Shown here one piece after another: positions 17,761-27,370 of a stretch of 64,000 nt of DNA; position 1 is the stretch's first letter, and each line of letters starts with the position of its first letter. The stretch lies in NCBI RefSeq assembly GCF_038096175.1, contig NZ_CP151099.1:1490501-1554500 (forward strand), in the 5' to 3' direction. The notes below the pieces were generated by a model. That model searched no databases and was not told where the DNA came from. It was given only the letters and a program-made list of their open reading frames with translations. This stretch comes from Nostoc sp. UHCC 0302 (GTDB taxonomy: Bacteria; Cyanobacteriota; Cyanobacteriia; Cyanobacteriales; Nostocaceae). A program made the position numbers and the translations under genes.

Positions 17761-19419
17761 TTACTGCCAAACAAAGACTTTAGCTTCATATGCGCCTAAG
17801 TCGACTATGATGCCATCGTCACCAGCTTCGACATCATAATTAGCTGTCCATTCGTGCCATGTGCCACTGCTGGGAAAGTTAGGAACATGATAGCCACCTA
17901 AGAAGTTTTCGGAAAAATTGGCTACAACAACTACGCGAGAACCTTCATCATTCCAACGGCTATAAGCTACTACCTTTGCCTCTGGATTTTCATGAATGAA
18001 ATCAATATTTTCTGTGTAAAGAGCATGATTATCTTTACGTAGGTTTGTTAAGCCTTTATAGTATTCAAATAAACCACGATTTAGGTCATTACCTAACAAC
18101 GTCCAATCGATTTTTGCAGATTCAATTTGTTTGGGTTTATACTCACCAAATTCTTCACCCATCCAAATCAAAGGTACGCCGACTGCTGTCATCAAAATTG
18201 CTGCTCCCAATTTAGCCCGATTAAAGGCTTCTTCGTTAAAAATTTCACGATTTCCTAACTCTACCATAACGTGGTTATGATCATGGTTAGTGAGGTAATT
18301 TACCACATTTGTGGAACCTAAAAAGCCTTGACGCTTGCAGTCAATAACATCTTTGAGACGCTCTAAATCAAATGTATCACCGCAGATATGTTCTAAAATG
18401 CAGTGATAGAAACTATCATGCCAGCAACCATCCATTGGGCCATCTACATTGGTAATGCTGGTAGTTTCAGGGATGTGTTCAGCAACAGTATAAAAAGGCT
18501 TCATGCTAGCAGTCTTTTTCGCTTCTTGAACAATCCAATGCATGAAGTCGTAATTAGCAATTTGCCGTGCAGCATCGAAACGAATACCATCTATATGATA
18601 TTCTTCAATCCAGAATCGGATTGTATCGCCGATAAATTTACGTGCTGGATAAGTCTCTAGATTTTCATCGTAATGTTCATAATTAAACTCCGGCCCCCAG
18701 TTATTATCAGGGTCGCGGGGTTCGTGATGATACCAATAATCATGGTCAATTTGTGTTAACGGACTTGATGCTTCTGAATGGTTATAAATACCATCAATAA
18801 TGATCCGAATACCTCTGGCATGACACTCATCAACTAGATGTTTTAATTCCTCTGTAGTACCATAGCTAGATTCTGTAGCAAAGAAATGACGCGGGTTATA
18901 ACCCCAGCTATAATCGCCAGGATATTCTTTAAGTGGCATCAACTCAATAGCATTGATTCCTAGTTCAGTCAAATAATCTAATTTTTCAATAACGTGTTTA
19001 TACTTTCCTCGTGCATAAGGATCATCTTCACCACCAGAAAAGTCGGCAACGTGTAGTTCATAAATCACTAATTCATGGTCAGCAGGAAGAGGTTTATCAT
19101 CATGTTGCCAAACATAGGTATCGACAATTCTTTGCCCATCTTTAATTCTGACAATACCATCATCTTTTCCACTCGGTTCATCAATATTAGTTGCGTAGGG
19201 ATCTGTAACATCAACCCACTGATCAGCTTCAAAAAACCATGATTTTGACTGAACACGAAATTTATATTGATAAACACCGTCTTCTAAGTCAACAGTTGTA
19301 CGGAAATAACCATCATTTCCTTTTTCCATCGGAATTTCTTGCCAATCAGAAAAAGAACCAATTAATGCAGCTCCTTCGTTATAAGGTGCAAATAAGTTAA
19401 ATTCAATTGGCTTCGCCAT
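17761..19419 (-). CDS. Alpha-amylase-family (GH13) glucan enzyme with N-terminal CBM48-like domain, paralogue 2
   Basis: 552 residues with the same plan as the gene at 9280-10956: CBM48-like domain (about 1-88), barrel, C-terminal beta domain. The nucleophile is Asp282 in DGIRFDA, the acid/base Glu314 in VAEHIPE and the third acid Asp380 in the classical NHD motif (paralogue 1 has THD instead). It is expected to be cytoplasmic and to act on alpha-glucan, possibly as a branching- or hydrolase-type enzyme; the exact reaction is not readable. The ATG gives MAKPIEFNLFAPYN, an immediate start of the binding domain. It has its own terminator at 17694. Confidence 0.88.
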   Translation of the reverse strand: MAKPIEFNLFAPYNEGAALIGSFSDWQEIPMEKGNDGYFRTTVDLEDGVYQYKFRVQSKSWFFEADQWVDVTDPYATNIDEPSGKDDGIVRIKDGQRIVDTYVWQHDDKPLPADHELVIYELHVADFSGGEDDPYARGKYKHVIEKLDYLTELGINAIELMPLKEYPGDYSWGYNPRHFFATESSYGTTEELKHLVDECHARGIRIIIDGIYNHSEASSPLTQIDHDYWYHHEPRDPDNNWGPEFNYEHYDENLETYPARKFIGDTIRFWIEEYHIDGIRFDAARQIANYDFMHWIVQEAKKTASMKPFYTVAEHIPETTSITNVDGPMDGCWHDSFYHCILEHICGDTFDLERLKDVIDCKRQGFLGSTNVVNYLTNHDHNHVMVELGNREIFNEEAFNRAKLGAAILMTAVGVPLIWMGEEFGEYKPKQIESAKIDWTLLGNDLNRGLFEYYKGLTNLRKDNHALYTENIDFIHENPEAKVVAYSRWNDEGSRVVVVANFSENFLGGYHVPNFPSSGTWHEWTANYDVEAGDDGIIVDLGAYEAKVFVWQ

Positions 19420-19664
19420 ATATGTGGTTGAAATAGAAAGTATTGTTAGAAGTATTTTCTAATGATAAATTAAGTTTGCCAATCGCTCGGCAGAAATAAT
19501 TAAATAAGCTTTACCTCTATCTACAGGAATAAATTAGTAATTTTTAATAGTTTTTTTTACTTTCCTCTAGATAAATTTCGTGAAAGAATATGAACTATTA
19601 TTAATAGTTACAAGAGCAGATATTTAGTAAAGAGGGGAATATATTAAATATCTGCTGCTTAAAA

Positions 19665-20042
19665 TTATTTTATTTTGATGTTAGTTTTGTGGAGATAACT
19701 TAATAACCAATTTGCCGCTGTTGCCCTACGAGTCTGCCGAGGCCCAAATTCGCCGATTTTGTAACCTTTGAAACCTAGTTTCTCTTTCAGAATTTGTTTG
19801 TTTTCTGGAGGAATAGAACGAGTTAATTTGACTGTCGCAGGACGACTATCAATAAAGTCTGGCGGTTGCGGATACTCATCACGCCACTCTGGTTTTACTT
19901 CACTATTGTCCCATTTTTCAGTAGAAGAGTCGTAGCGATAGCCTAAATAATGCCATACCAACTGGTTGACTGTGGCATCATCAAGTTTTTCTTCGAGGAT
20001 TGCCCAGATAGTTGCTGTATTAAGTGGTGGTAAGTTAGACAT
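19665..20042 (-). CDS. DUF1823 family protein
   Basis: 125 residues from the ATG at 20042 (MSNLPPLN); a GTG six bases upstream is the alternative. The body shows the conserved run LVWHYLGYRYDS, EWRDEYPQPPDFI, RPATVKLTRSIP and LGFKGYKIGEFGPRQTRRA. This is a family found across cyanobacteria and plastids with no established function. It has no membrane segment. It is a single gene. Confidence 0.85.
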   Translation of the reverse strand: MSNLPPLNTATIWAILEEKLDDATVNQLVWHYLGYRYDSSTEKWDNSEVKPEWRDEYPQPPDFIDSRPATVKLTRSIPPENKQILKEKLGFKGYKIGEFGPRQTRRATAANWLLSYLHKTNIKIK

Positions 20043-20262
20043 AAGCACTTTAAAATTTTAAAATTTTTAGTTAGGTATGTTCAGAGATATAATACGCGAT
20101 AAGCAGAAACGACATAATGATAGCTAGGATAATCGCGATCGCCAGTACACATATCGGGGCGATGAAGACGAAGACGACGATTAATTTTGCGACTTTGAAT
20201 TAAAAGCAAGTTGTGTATACACAAACTAGGTAGACTGGAAATCGTAAAGAATAGACCAGTCT

Positions 20263-20559
20263 ATGCAGAATTCTACATCGCTGCCAAAGATCATCCGCGC
20301 CCATGTATTCGTTTCTGGCCGAGTCCAGGGAGTGGGCTATCGTTACGCTACCGTGGATACAGCTAGCCAGTTAGGATTAACAGGTTGGGTGCGGAATCTC
20401 CCTGATGGTCGTGTAGAAGCAGTCTTTGAAGGAGCGCGCGAGGTTGTGGAAGAGATGGTTCGCTGGTGTTACTCTGGCCCACCTGCGGCTGTGGTCAAAG
20501 AAGTTGTGATTGAATATGAACAACCAGAAGGATTACGCGGATTTGAAGTAGGCCACTAG
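20263..20559 (+). CDS. acyP: Acylphosphatase
   Basis: 98 residues, the usual length for this small ferredoxin-fold enzyme, which hydrolyses acyl phosphates such as carbamoyl or 1,3-bisphosphoglycerate phosphate. The catalytic Arg lies in the SGRVQGVGYR loop and the catalytic Asn in GWVRNLPDGRVEAVFEG. It is soluble, expected to be cytosolic, and a single gene on the plus strand. Confidence 0.93.
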   Translation: MQNSTSLPKIIRAHVFVSGRVQGVGYRYATVDTASQLGLTGWVRNLPDGRVEAVFEGAREVVEEMVRWCYSGPPAAVVKEVVIEYEQPEGLRGFEVGH

Positions 20560-20583
20560 CAATAAAATATTGTTAATTAACTA

Positions 20584-20780
20584 ATTACAGCAAAATTCAG
20601 AATACATTCGTCAGAATGGGGAAGGGAAGCAGGCTTTATACCTGACTTTACTTCGACTACGCTACCTCGGCTCCGGTTCCATCGAGCGAAGTCGAGATGC
20701 TCGGCACAAGTCAGGGCAAGTCGCTCAGTAACCATGAGACCTATATCGTGTACTTCATCAGCTTGTAATCTGCTGTATTA
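20584..20780. repeat. Dispersed element with inverted ends, copy 2
   Basis: Second copy of the element at 7720-7977, in the same orientation and about 197 bases long, lacking the 52-base nested insertion. The ends read TTACAGCAAAATTC and the complement of TAATACAGCAGAT. The remaining spacer to 21172 is AT-rich with a short CCC/GGG hairpin near 21003-21030 and no gene. Confidence 0.75.
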
Positions 20781-21172
20781 CTGATTCTCTCGCCTACTTA
20801 AGAAAGTCTGCATTGGTAGCTTTTTGTAAAATTCTAAATATTACTAAAATAAATTACAAAGATAGCCTTGTAAAAGGGAAATTTTAACAAGCTGTATAGA
20901 TTCTTTGGAAGCAAAAAAGGATACACTACCTTAATGCTACTAAACGATTTTGGTATTTCAATTATAGCGGTTTGCAGTTGAATTCAATACAGACTTAACT
21001 CCCAGCCCCCTACCTACAAGGGAAGGGGAGTAAGCCTTAAAGCTTTTATTATACAAGCAGACAGGTTTGGAGAGGTCAAAGTCTATTTTATATAAACGAG
21101 AAGCGCCATAAATCCCAATGCAAATTTCTCCGTAGCACTGATAAAACTTTTCGGGGAGATACTACTAGTAAA

Positions 21173-22069
21173 ATGATTGGTAATAACAATAATAACTTCT
21201 TTAACTCACAAAAACCTAAATCTTTTCCTCTTACTTTGGCTTTAGTAGCCATTATATTTTTTTTTATTCTCAACTTTACCCACACTCAGCCGACAATTCC
21301 TATTTTAGGCTTTCATGGGATTATTGATTCTAAAAATACTACTTTACAATCATATCAAGGAGAGATGGACTACCCTAAACAAGATTTAGAAAAACTCTTA
21401 GAGTATTTTATTCTTCATGACTATTGGTTTTTAACTTCTCAAGATTTATACGATTATTTCTTAAAAAAATCACAACACATCCCTGATGATCATCGAAATA
21501 AAACGCCTGTAATGATCTCATTTGATGATGGATATAAGACAGTATATACTATTTTGTTACCCATTTTATCTAAGCTAGAAAAGAAATATGGTATTAAAGT
21601 AAAAGTTGTTTTATTTATTAATCCAGGTACTTTAGCTAAGAGTAATAGTAGAGATGTAACTCATTTAGGATGCCGAGAATTAAGAGAAGGCTTGCGAAGA
21701 GGCTTTTATGATATTCAATCTCATGGACTTAATCATAAAGATTTAACGAAACTACCTCGTTATCAGTTAGTTAATGAAATCTTGCAGGCGAGGATTGAAC
21801 TGAGAAAATGTACACAAGACTTAGACCCAGAGCAGAAAGTTGCATCTCATCTGGCTTACCCTTATGGAGCTTATAATAAACAGGTAGAGCGTTATGTATC
21901 TAAATATTATTTGTCAAGTTATTTATATAACAATGAAATCCTAAATTATGGTTGTTTAAAAAACTTTTATAAAATTCCTCGTTTAATGATGAATCGTAAA
22001 AAAACAACTAATGCTCTGATAGAAGTTGGTAAAGGATGGTACCCACTAAATAACAATGAAAAATGCTAG
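21173..22069 (+). CDS. Polysaccharide deacetylase family protein (CE4), membrane-anchored
   Basis: 298 residues. One membrane segment near the N-terminus (about 19-37) is followed by a periplasmic NodB-like domain. Metal and catalytic motifs: SFDDGY, SHGLNHKDL and LAYPYGAYN. Such enzymes remove N-acetyl or O-acetyl groups from peptidoglycan or extracellular polysaccharide. Nostoc filaments have thick sheaths, and a role in sheath or wall modification is an inference. The gene is AT-rich relative to its neighbours. Confidence 0.85.
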   Translation: MIGNNNNNFFNSQKPKSFPLTLALVAIIFFFILNFTHTQPTIPILGFHGIIDSKNTTLQSYQGEMDYPKQDLEKLLEYFILHDYWFLTSQDLYDYFLKKSQHIPDDHRNKTPVMISFDDGYKTVYTILLPILSKLEKKYGIKVKVVLFINPGTLAKSNSRDVTHLGCRELREGLRRGFYDIQSHGLNHKDLTKLPRYQLVNEILQARIELRKCTQDLDPEQKVASHLAYPYGAYNKQVERYVSKYYLSSYLYNNEILNYGCLKNFYKIPRLMMNRKKTTNALIEVGKGWYPLNNNEKC

Positions 22070-22301
22070 TATTATCTCTTTGTAGAAACAAAGTCTGTAC
22101 TACTCTAAAGCGCCTCTTGAGAAAAATATTACTTACGATGACTATTTGTAAAATTAAATTGCAATTGTATTGCTTAGCACTATATATCTGAGTAAGCAAT
22201 GATACATTACTTAATAGTATTTATCTGGTTATTTTTGCAGATTCAGTCAGTCAATAACTGATGCTTCAAAGCTTTATAACTACCATTGCAGGAGATAATC
22301 A

Positions 22302-22598
22302 ATGTCAAGTATTTTAAGGATAAAAGAAGATGTTGGTGATACTACTTTCAAGCCTAAACCGCAACAAGTAGACAAACTATTAAAATCTGATCCCACATAT
22401 GTAGCTAAAGCAGGTACGCTATTTTTTGTCTCATCTATTGATCGTGGTTCTAAAGATCCGAAAAGTCCAAATTATTATGGTGGCGATCACTGGAAAGTCA
22501 CTTTTAAGGATAAACTTAAACCCAGAGAAGGAGGTGAGCCTATTTCGACTTGGTTTGTGTATGAAGGTCATGTAGAAGAATATAGACTGATAAAATAA
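22302..22598 (+). CDS. Hypothetical protein (98 aa)
   Basis: A small gene with a strong ribosome site (GCAGGAG before the ATG). The soluble, Lys-rich protein reads MSSILRIKEDVGDTTFKPKP and continues with a GGDHWKVTFKDKL segment and an STWFVYEGHVE segment. The last two look like a short beta domain. I do not recognise the family. It is followed by a 250-base spacer containing degenerate repeats. Confidence 0.65.
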   Translation: MSSILRIKEDVGDTTFKPKPQQVDKLLKSDPTYVAKAGTLFFVSSIDRGSKDPKSPNYYGGDHWKVTFKDKLKPREGGEPISTWFVYEGHVEEYRLIK

Positions 22599-22866
22599 TT
22601 GAAGAAGAGTTCAGAATCAATTAGTCGGGGATGAACGCGGAAAGTCTGTAGACGCTTCTGCTACTTGCTGTAGACCAGAAACTGCCATTAATGCCGTCCC
22701 TTTGCAGAGCGACTAATTTCACAGAAAAGCAAGCAAAGCGTAGCGTCTTGCAGAGAAGAATTGGTAGACTATACCTAAGTTTTCTCAGATTTTTAGTTCA
22801 TGTTTAGCATTTTTACATATAGTTAAATTGACAAATATCCGCAAATCTAATTAAAAACAAAAAACC

Positions 22867-23334
22867 ATGCGAGAAAAACCCAAACAACAAATGCGTATAT
22901 GGGCGATGTGGTGTCATCTCTCAGCTTTGTTAGCGTGGATAGTATTGTTTTTTTTAGTGTTTCTTGGCGTACCTTTATATCTGCCATTGAATCTTTTAGC
23001 GCCACTGTTGATTTGGCGATTCAAAAAAGCACGATATCCCTGGATTGATTTTCAAGGCAAAGAATCTTTAAATTTTCAAATATCGTTAACATTTTATACA
23101 TTAATAGTAATAATTATATCTTTAATAGTAATATTAACTAGTTTTAGTGTTGCACTTACTACCAATGGTGCAGTAAATCAAATCAATATAACTTTAGATG
23201 GGTTAGTAATTACCTTCCTGTCTTTAATTTTATTAATATTGCTACTACAATCATATTTAGTAACTTTTGCTGCCATTAAAGCTTTTAGGGGGCAGCATTA
23301 TCGCTATCCTTTGACAATAAGAATTCTGCGGTAA
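22867..23334 (+). CDS. DUF4870 family membrane protein
   Basis: 155 residues with about three or four hydrophobic segments (16-42, 71-94, 115-140) and the family features MWCHLSALLAW and WIDFQGKESLNFQ. DUF4870 proteins are small Tic20-like membrane proteins of unknown role. The gene lies 47 bases upstream of the oxidoreductase gene, so they may share a transcript. Confidence 0.8.
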   Translation: MREKPKQQMRIWAMWCHLSALLAWIVLFFLVFLGVPLYLPLNLLAPLLIWRFKKARYPWIDFQGKESLNFQISLTFYTLIVIIISLIVILTSFSVALTTNGAVNQINITLDGLVITFLSLILLILLLQSYLVTFAAIKAFRGQHYRYPLTIRILR

Positions 23335-23381
23335 AAGGAGTCACACGATAAAAGTAGTTAAAGATTAGGAGAATTATTCAT

Positions 23382-24491
23382 ATGGTTGGAGTGGCGATCG
23401 CAGGTACTGGATTTGGTCAAAAAGTCCACATTCCTGGATTTCAAGCACATCCTCATACTGAGGTTGTTGCTGTTTATCATCGGGATATAAATAAAGCTAA
23501 GACTATAGCAGACTCCCATAATATTCCCCATGCCTGCAATACAATTGCAGACATTGTGGCATTACCAGAAGTGCAAGCAGTCAGCATTTCCACACCGCCA
23601 TTTTTGCATTATGAAATGGCAAAAACTGTGCTGCAAGCAGGCAAACATTTATTACTCGAAAAACCCACTGCTTTAAATGCTACTGAAGCTAAAGAACTTT
23701 ATAAATTAGCTAAAGAAAAAGGCGTGATTGCAACTGTAGACTTTGAATTTCGCTTTGTACCAGGATGGCAGCTGTTTGCAGAACTGTTATCAGCTGACTA
23801 TGTAGGTGAGTTGCGCCTAATTAGAATTGATTGGTTAGGTTCTTCGCGTGCTGATGCTTCACGTCCTTGGAACTGGTATTCTTCTCAAGATAAAGGAGGG
23901 GGTGCATTAGGTTCTTTAGGTTCCCACGCCTTCGATTACATTTATTGGCTATTTGGGTCTGTACGCAGATTAAATGCTCATTTAAGTACTGCCATTCCTA
24001 CACGAGTTGACCCAACTAGCGGAGAATCAAAACCAGTAAATACAGATGACACTTGTATACTGGCACTAGAATTAGCTGATGGCACACCTTGTCAAGTCTC
24101 CATTAGCGCCGTTGTTCATGCACCGAGGACACATTGGGTAGAAGTGTATGGCGATCGCGGTACTTTAGTATTAGGTAGTGAAAATCAAAAAGACTATATA
24201 CATGGCTTTCGTGTTTGGGGTTCTCAGCCAGGTAAACCACTCACTGAAATAGAAATACCTAATAGATTAATATTTCCGAAAAATTATGCCGATGGACGCA
24301 TTTCTGCATTTATCCGTGTAGTTGATCAATGGGTGCAAGGAATTAATAGCCTGCAAGAAATTACACCATCGTTGCGAGAAGGAGTTTATTCTCAGTTGTT
24401 GATGGATTTATCTCATAAATCTCATGCAACATCAAGCTGGGTTGATGTACCCGATTTGGAAACATTTCTAGGGAATCAACCTCTTGCATAA
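23382..24491 (+). CDS. Gfo/Idh/MocA family oxidoreductase
   Basis: 369 residues with an N-terminal Rossmann domain (VAIAGTGFGQKVHIPGF, the NAD(P)-binding loop; LLEKPTALNATEA, the conserved EKP motif at about 92-97) and a C-terminal beta-sheet substrate domain. The GGGALGSLGSHAFDYIYWL stretch holds the usual catalytic His region. Such enzymes oxidise or reduce sugars or related polyols with NAD(P). The substrate is not evident. It has a ribosome site (AGGAG) before ATG 23382. Confidence 0.9.
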   Translation: MVGVAIAGTGFGQKVHIPGFQAHPHTEVVAVYHRDINKAKTIADSHNIPHACNTIADIVALPEVQAVSISTPPFLHYEMAKTVLQAGKHLLLEKPTALNATEAKELYKLAKEKGVIATVDFEFRFVPGWQLFAELLSADYVGELRLIRIDWLGSSRADASRPWNWYSSQDKGGGALGSLGSHAFDYIYWLFGSVRRLNAHLSTAIPTRVDPTSGESKPVNTDDTCILALELADGTPCQVSISAVVHAPRTHWVEVYGDRGTLVLGSENQKDYIHGFRVWGSQPGKPLTEIEIPNRLIFPKNYADGRISAFIRVVDQWVQGINSLQEITPSLREGVYSQLLMDLSHKSHATSSWVDVPDLETFLGNQPLA

Positions 24492-24593
24492 ATATTTTTT
24501 TGGCTGACGCAGAGATGCAGATAAAGAATCTCAAATTAGGAATTTTGCGATAATTCTATAGCGTTTCCCATTTATCTTAAATACACCAAAATC

Positions 24594-24618
24594 TAGGGTG
24601 TACAACCTGTACACCCTA
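24594..24618. terminator. Bidirectional hairpin between convergent genes
   Basis: A perfect 11-bp stem (TAGGGTGTACA / TGTACACCCTA) with a 3-base loop sits between the oxidoreductase stop (24491) and the stop of the opposing gene (24628). It likely ends both transcripts. Confidence 0.7.
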
Positions 24619-24627
24619 TCTATATAC

Positions 24628-27045
24628 TTACTCTTCAATTGATGGGGGATTAGGAACCTGTGAAACTAGCTCAGGATAACCAGCATCAATTAAGTATGTA
24701 CTTACTGCCTGATAATCGCCATATCTAAGTTGCTTAAGCGCTAGCTCTAATTTATACTTCACATGCTCATCTTTAGCCTCGCTTGCTAAAGCAGAAATTT
24801 GATGCAACAGGCTATTAAAATGATGTGGCTCGGAATTTAATTGAGGGTTGCTTAAAAAGTTTGATGTCATAACAGGTTTTAGTAATTGAACTGACGTAGG
24901 TGGCGGGAATCCTCCCCATACGCCCATGTCCTCAAATACATTGTAAATTACTCGCTTATAGGCTGTAGATTCTCTAGGACTTGTTAGTCCCCATGAATCC
25001 AATCCCCAAGATGATTGTATGGAGCCAACAGTAAAAACCCTAGCACCACTAGGAGCAGTAAAGTAGACACCTTGCGCTGTCTGCACTGCTTCTGAAGGTA
25101 AAGCCCCTATAAACGACTCAGAGACATTAGAAGTTGGAGGAATAGGATCAGAGATATTTGACTCAAAAATTATAGAGTCTAAAAAACTGGGTGTGTCTGA
25201 TTTAGTTTGAGGCTGAGCCTGAGAATCAGGATCGATATGATCCCATTCATAACCGACTAACTGAGTGATTTTAGAACCTACAGACAAGCCAGTTCCTCTA
25301 AAAACATTATCCTCTTTTTTTACTGTCAGGTCATAGCCTGCATAAATATTAGAAATATCGCCGATATACCCAACGCCCAATAATCCGCACTCACCTGTGA
25401 CTTTGCATCCATCAAATGTTTGATTAAATAATTGTGGATTACGAAAGCGATAAGTAGGAGGAGAGTTAAAAATGTCTTCTATATAGTTACTTACAACGCC
25501 CCCTGCTAAAGGTTCATTCAGTTTATAAAGGTCAGCTACTCTATAATTATCTTGCCATTTGATATTCCAATAACAAGTATTGGCTGAAAGTGAAACAATA
25601 TTTACACCAGATTCTATTGCTTCTTTAATAGCCTTATATTCTTTAAAACTCCAGTATTCATCATGGCCACTATTCATAAACGTGCGATATTTTTTAACAA
25701 AAGCTGACCCTTGTTTATCAATATCTTGACCAGTACAGTAAGAAACACGATAGGAATTTTTTTCTAGCCAGCGAACAGTATTAAATTCCCAACGTAAGGG
25801 ATTACTATTTACTGCACTGGGGTTATAAGCATTAGCTTCCCAAGGGCGATCATGAGTAATTTGCAAAGCCCTTTCGCCACCTGAGTATGTTGATTTTCGA
25901 TTGCCACCCCTGTAAGAAAAACTATTGTAAGCAAGATGAGTTGCAAAGCCAAATTTATAGATGATGTCTGAATCTAGGGCATCATCTCGGACGACAAAAA
26001 ATGCTAAACATTGTGTAGTTGTTACTTTCTCGGTTAGTTTCACCATATAACAACCAGTAACCCAAGTGTCATCAGTTGCAATGGTGTAGGTTTTCTCCCA
26101 GTTATAACGAACAAGTAGTCTTGCTGGGTCGACTAACTCATCAGATATAGACTGTTTATTTACAGCAATATTATCGTCGCTTTTAACTAATCTTGCCCCT
26201 ATCCCCCCGTAATATCCTAATCTATAAACTTCAATCTTAATATTACTAGGAGTAAGAACGTTTGCCTTGATATCTATTGTCTCGCCTTTATTAATAGATT
26301 CAGCAGACATAAAAGCAGCAATCTCTAGCCGAGTAGCATAGCTAGTTGGCAGCCAATTTTCAGTCCCAGGTTTGAGATTTTCTAAAAAGATGGGATGATT
26401 TGTAACATGCTCTCTCACTCGGAGCGTTGGAGGTTGAGCCTGAGTCTCAAAAACAATATCTTGATAGTAGTAACTATTTTCAAAACTTCTTTGAGGAAAA
26501 ACGGGAGCCAAAGCTGGATCGTCATATCCTCCATCTAAATCATAATAAGCAAATACACCATTTGGAGATTCGCTTGTAGCTAGTGCTGTGATTGGGCCTT
26601 TGAGAAAAGGTGTGACAAAAAAACTACCTTGTCGGGGTAAGTTTTTCAGCACATCAGCAGAGACGATATAAACTTTGTTAGGTTGAATATCAATTGGTGT
26701 AGATAAGACTGCTTCATTCCAAGCATCGCCAATAATATTTGTGAATGTAACCTCAGCTAATTTCTGCTGTGTTTCAGCATCCCATAGTCTAGCTTTATGA
26801 GGTTGATTGATATTATCTTGGGAGGATATCCAACACCTAAGAGCTTTAATTTTACCAGGTTGAGAAGATTTAAATTTAAAACCAATATCATAAGGTTTAT
26901 CATCGCCAGAAACTAATGATGTGCTACCACCATTAATTGCACCATCAAATCTGGGATCTTTATTCTCAAATAATGTAAAACTTTGAATATTTGTGTCATT
27001 ACTGATTATATAATCAATAAAATTAGGCTCTGTTGCGGTAGGCAT
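24628..27045 (-). CDS. DUF4082 / N,N-dimethylformamidase beta-subunit-like large protein
   Basis: 805 residues. The N-terminal part (about 15-200) resembles DUF4082, a beta-sandwich with IGFKFKSSQPGKIKALRCWIS. The middle (about 225-360) looks like an Ig-like/N-terminal domain with ASMSAESINKGETI-type strands. The large region from about 365 on has the pattern of the N,N-dimethylformamidase large subunit C-terminal fold (THLAYNSFSYRGGNRK, MNSGHDEYWSFKEYKAI, LSANTCYWNIKW). It is probably an enzyme-like or carbohydrate-associated protein, with no signal peptide recognised. The C-terminal 70 residues form a helical tail. The activity is unknown. Confidence 0.7.
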   Translation of the reverse strand: MPTATEPNFIDYIISNDTNIQSFTLFENKDPRFDGAINGGSTSLVSGDDKPYDIGFKFKSSQPGKIKALRCWISSQDNINQPHKARLWDAETQQKLAEVTFTNIIGDAWNEAVLSTPIDIQPNKVYIVSADVLKNLPRQGSFFVTPFLKGPITALATSESPNGVFAYYDLDGGYDDPALAPVFPQRSFENSYYYQDIVFETQAQPPTLRVREHVTNHPIFLENLKPGTENWLPTSYATRLEIAAFMSAESINKGETIDIKANVLTPSNIKIEVYRLGYYGGIGARLVKSDDNIAVNKQSISDELVDPARLLVRYNWEKTYTIATDDTWVTGCYMVKLTEKVTTTQCLAFFVVRDDALDSDIIYKFGFATHLAYNSFSYRGGNRKSTYSGGERALQITHDRPWEANAYNPSAVNSNPLRWEFNTVRWLEKNSYRVSYCTGQDIDKQGSAFVKKYRTFMNSGHDEYWSFKEYKAIKEAIESGVNIVSLSANTCYWNIKWQDNYRVADLYKLNEPLAGGVVSNYIEDIFNSPPTYRFRNPQLFNQTFDGCKVTGECGLLGVGYIGDISNIYAGYDLTVKKEDNVFRGTGLSVGSKITQLVGYEWDHIDPDSQAQPQTKSDTPSFLDSIIFESNISDPIPPTSNVSESFIGALPSEAVQTAQGVYFTAPSGARVFTVGSIQSSWGLDSWGLTSPRESTAYKRVIYNVFEDMGVWGGFPPPTSVQLLKPVMTSNFLSNPQLNSEPHHFNSLLHQISALASEAKDEHVKYKLELALKQLRYGDYQAVSTYLIDAGYPELVSQVPNPPSIEE

Positions 27046-27141
27046 ATTAAGTTACTCATGTATGATATTTGAATAGTTAACAGCTTCTTTACAAAGGTTA
27101 AGTGCTGTTGCTATAGTTTAGTATTGATAAAGTTTTAAAAA

Positions 27142-27163
27142 AAAGTACCCTTGAGGGTACTTT
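27142..27163 (-). terminator. Terminator downstream of the GH25 gene
   Basis: A perfect 9-bp stem (AAAGTACCC / GGGTACTTT, 4-base loop), followed on the minus strand by eight or so T. It separates the GH25 gene (stop 27371) from the large gene starting at 27045. Nothing else was recognised in 27046-27370. Confidence 0.75.
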
Positions 27164-27370
27164 AGAGATTCGTGCTTGAGTGGAATATAGTATAAGATGA
27201 TCAAGCTATTAAGGTAAAAGTACTTTTAATTTGCACACAATTAAAAACCACTATAATTTACGTTTTAGAAATATAGTGGTAACCGATTGTAGAAAAATGC
27301 TTTTTTGGTTTTGTGTAACCTAGAGACGTAATTTAGGGTATTTGTATTTGTTAACAGTCGAATCTATAGC

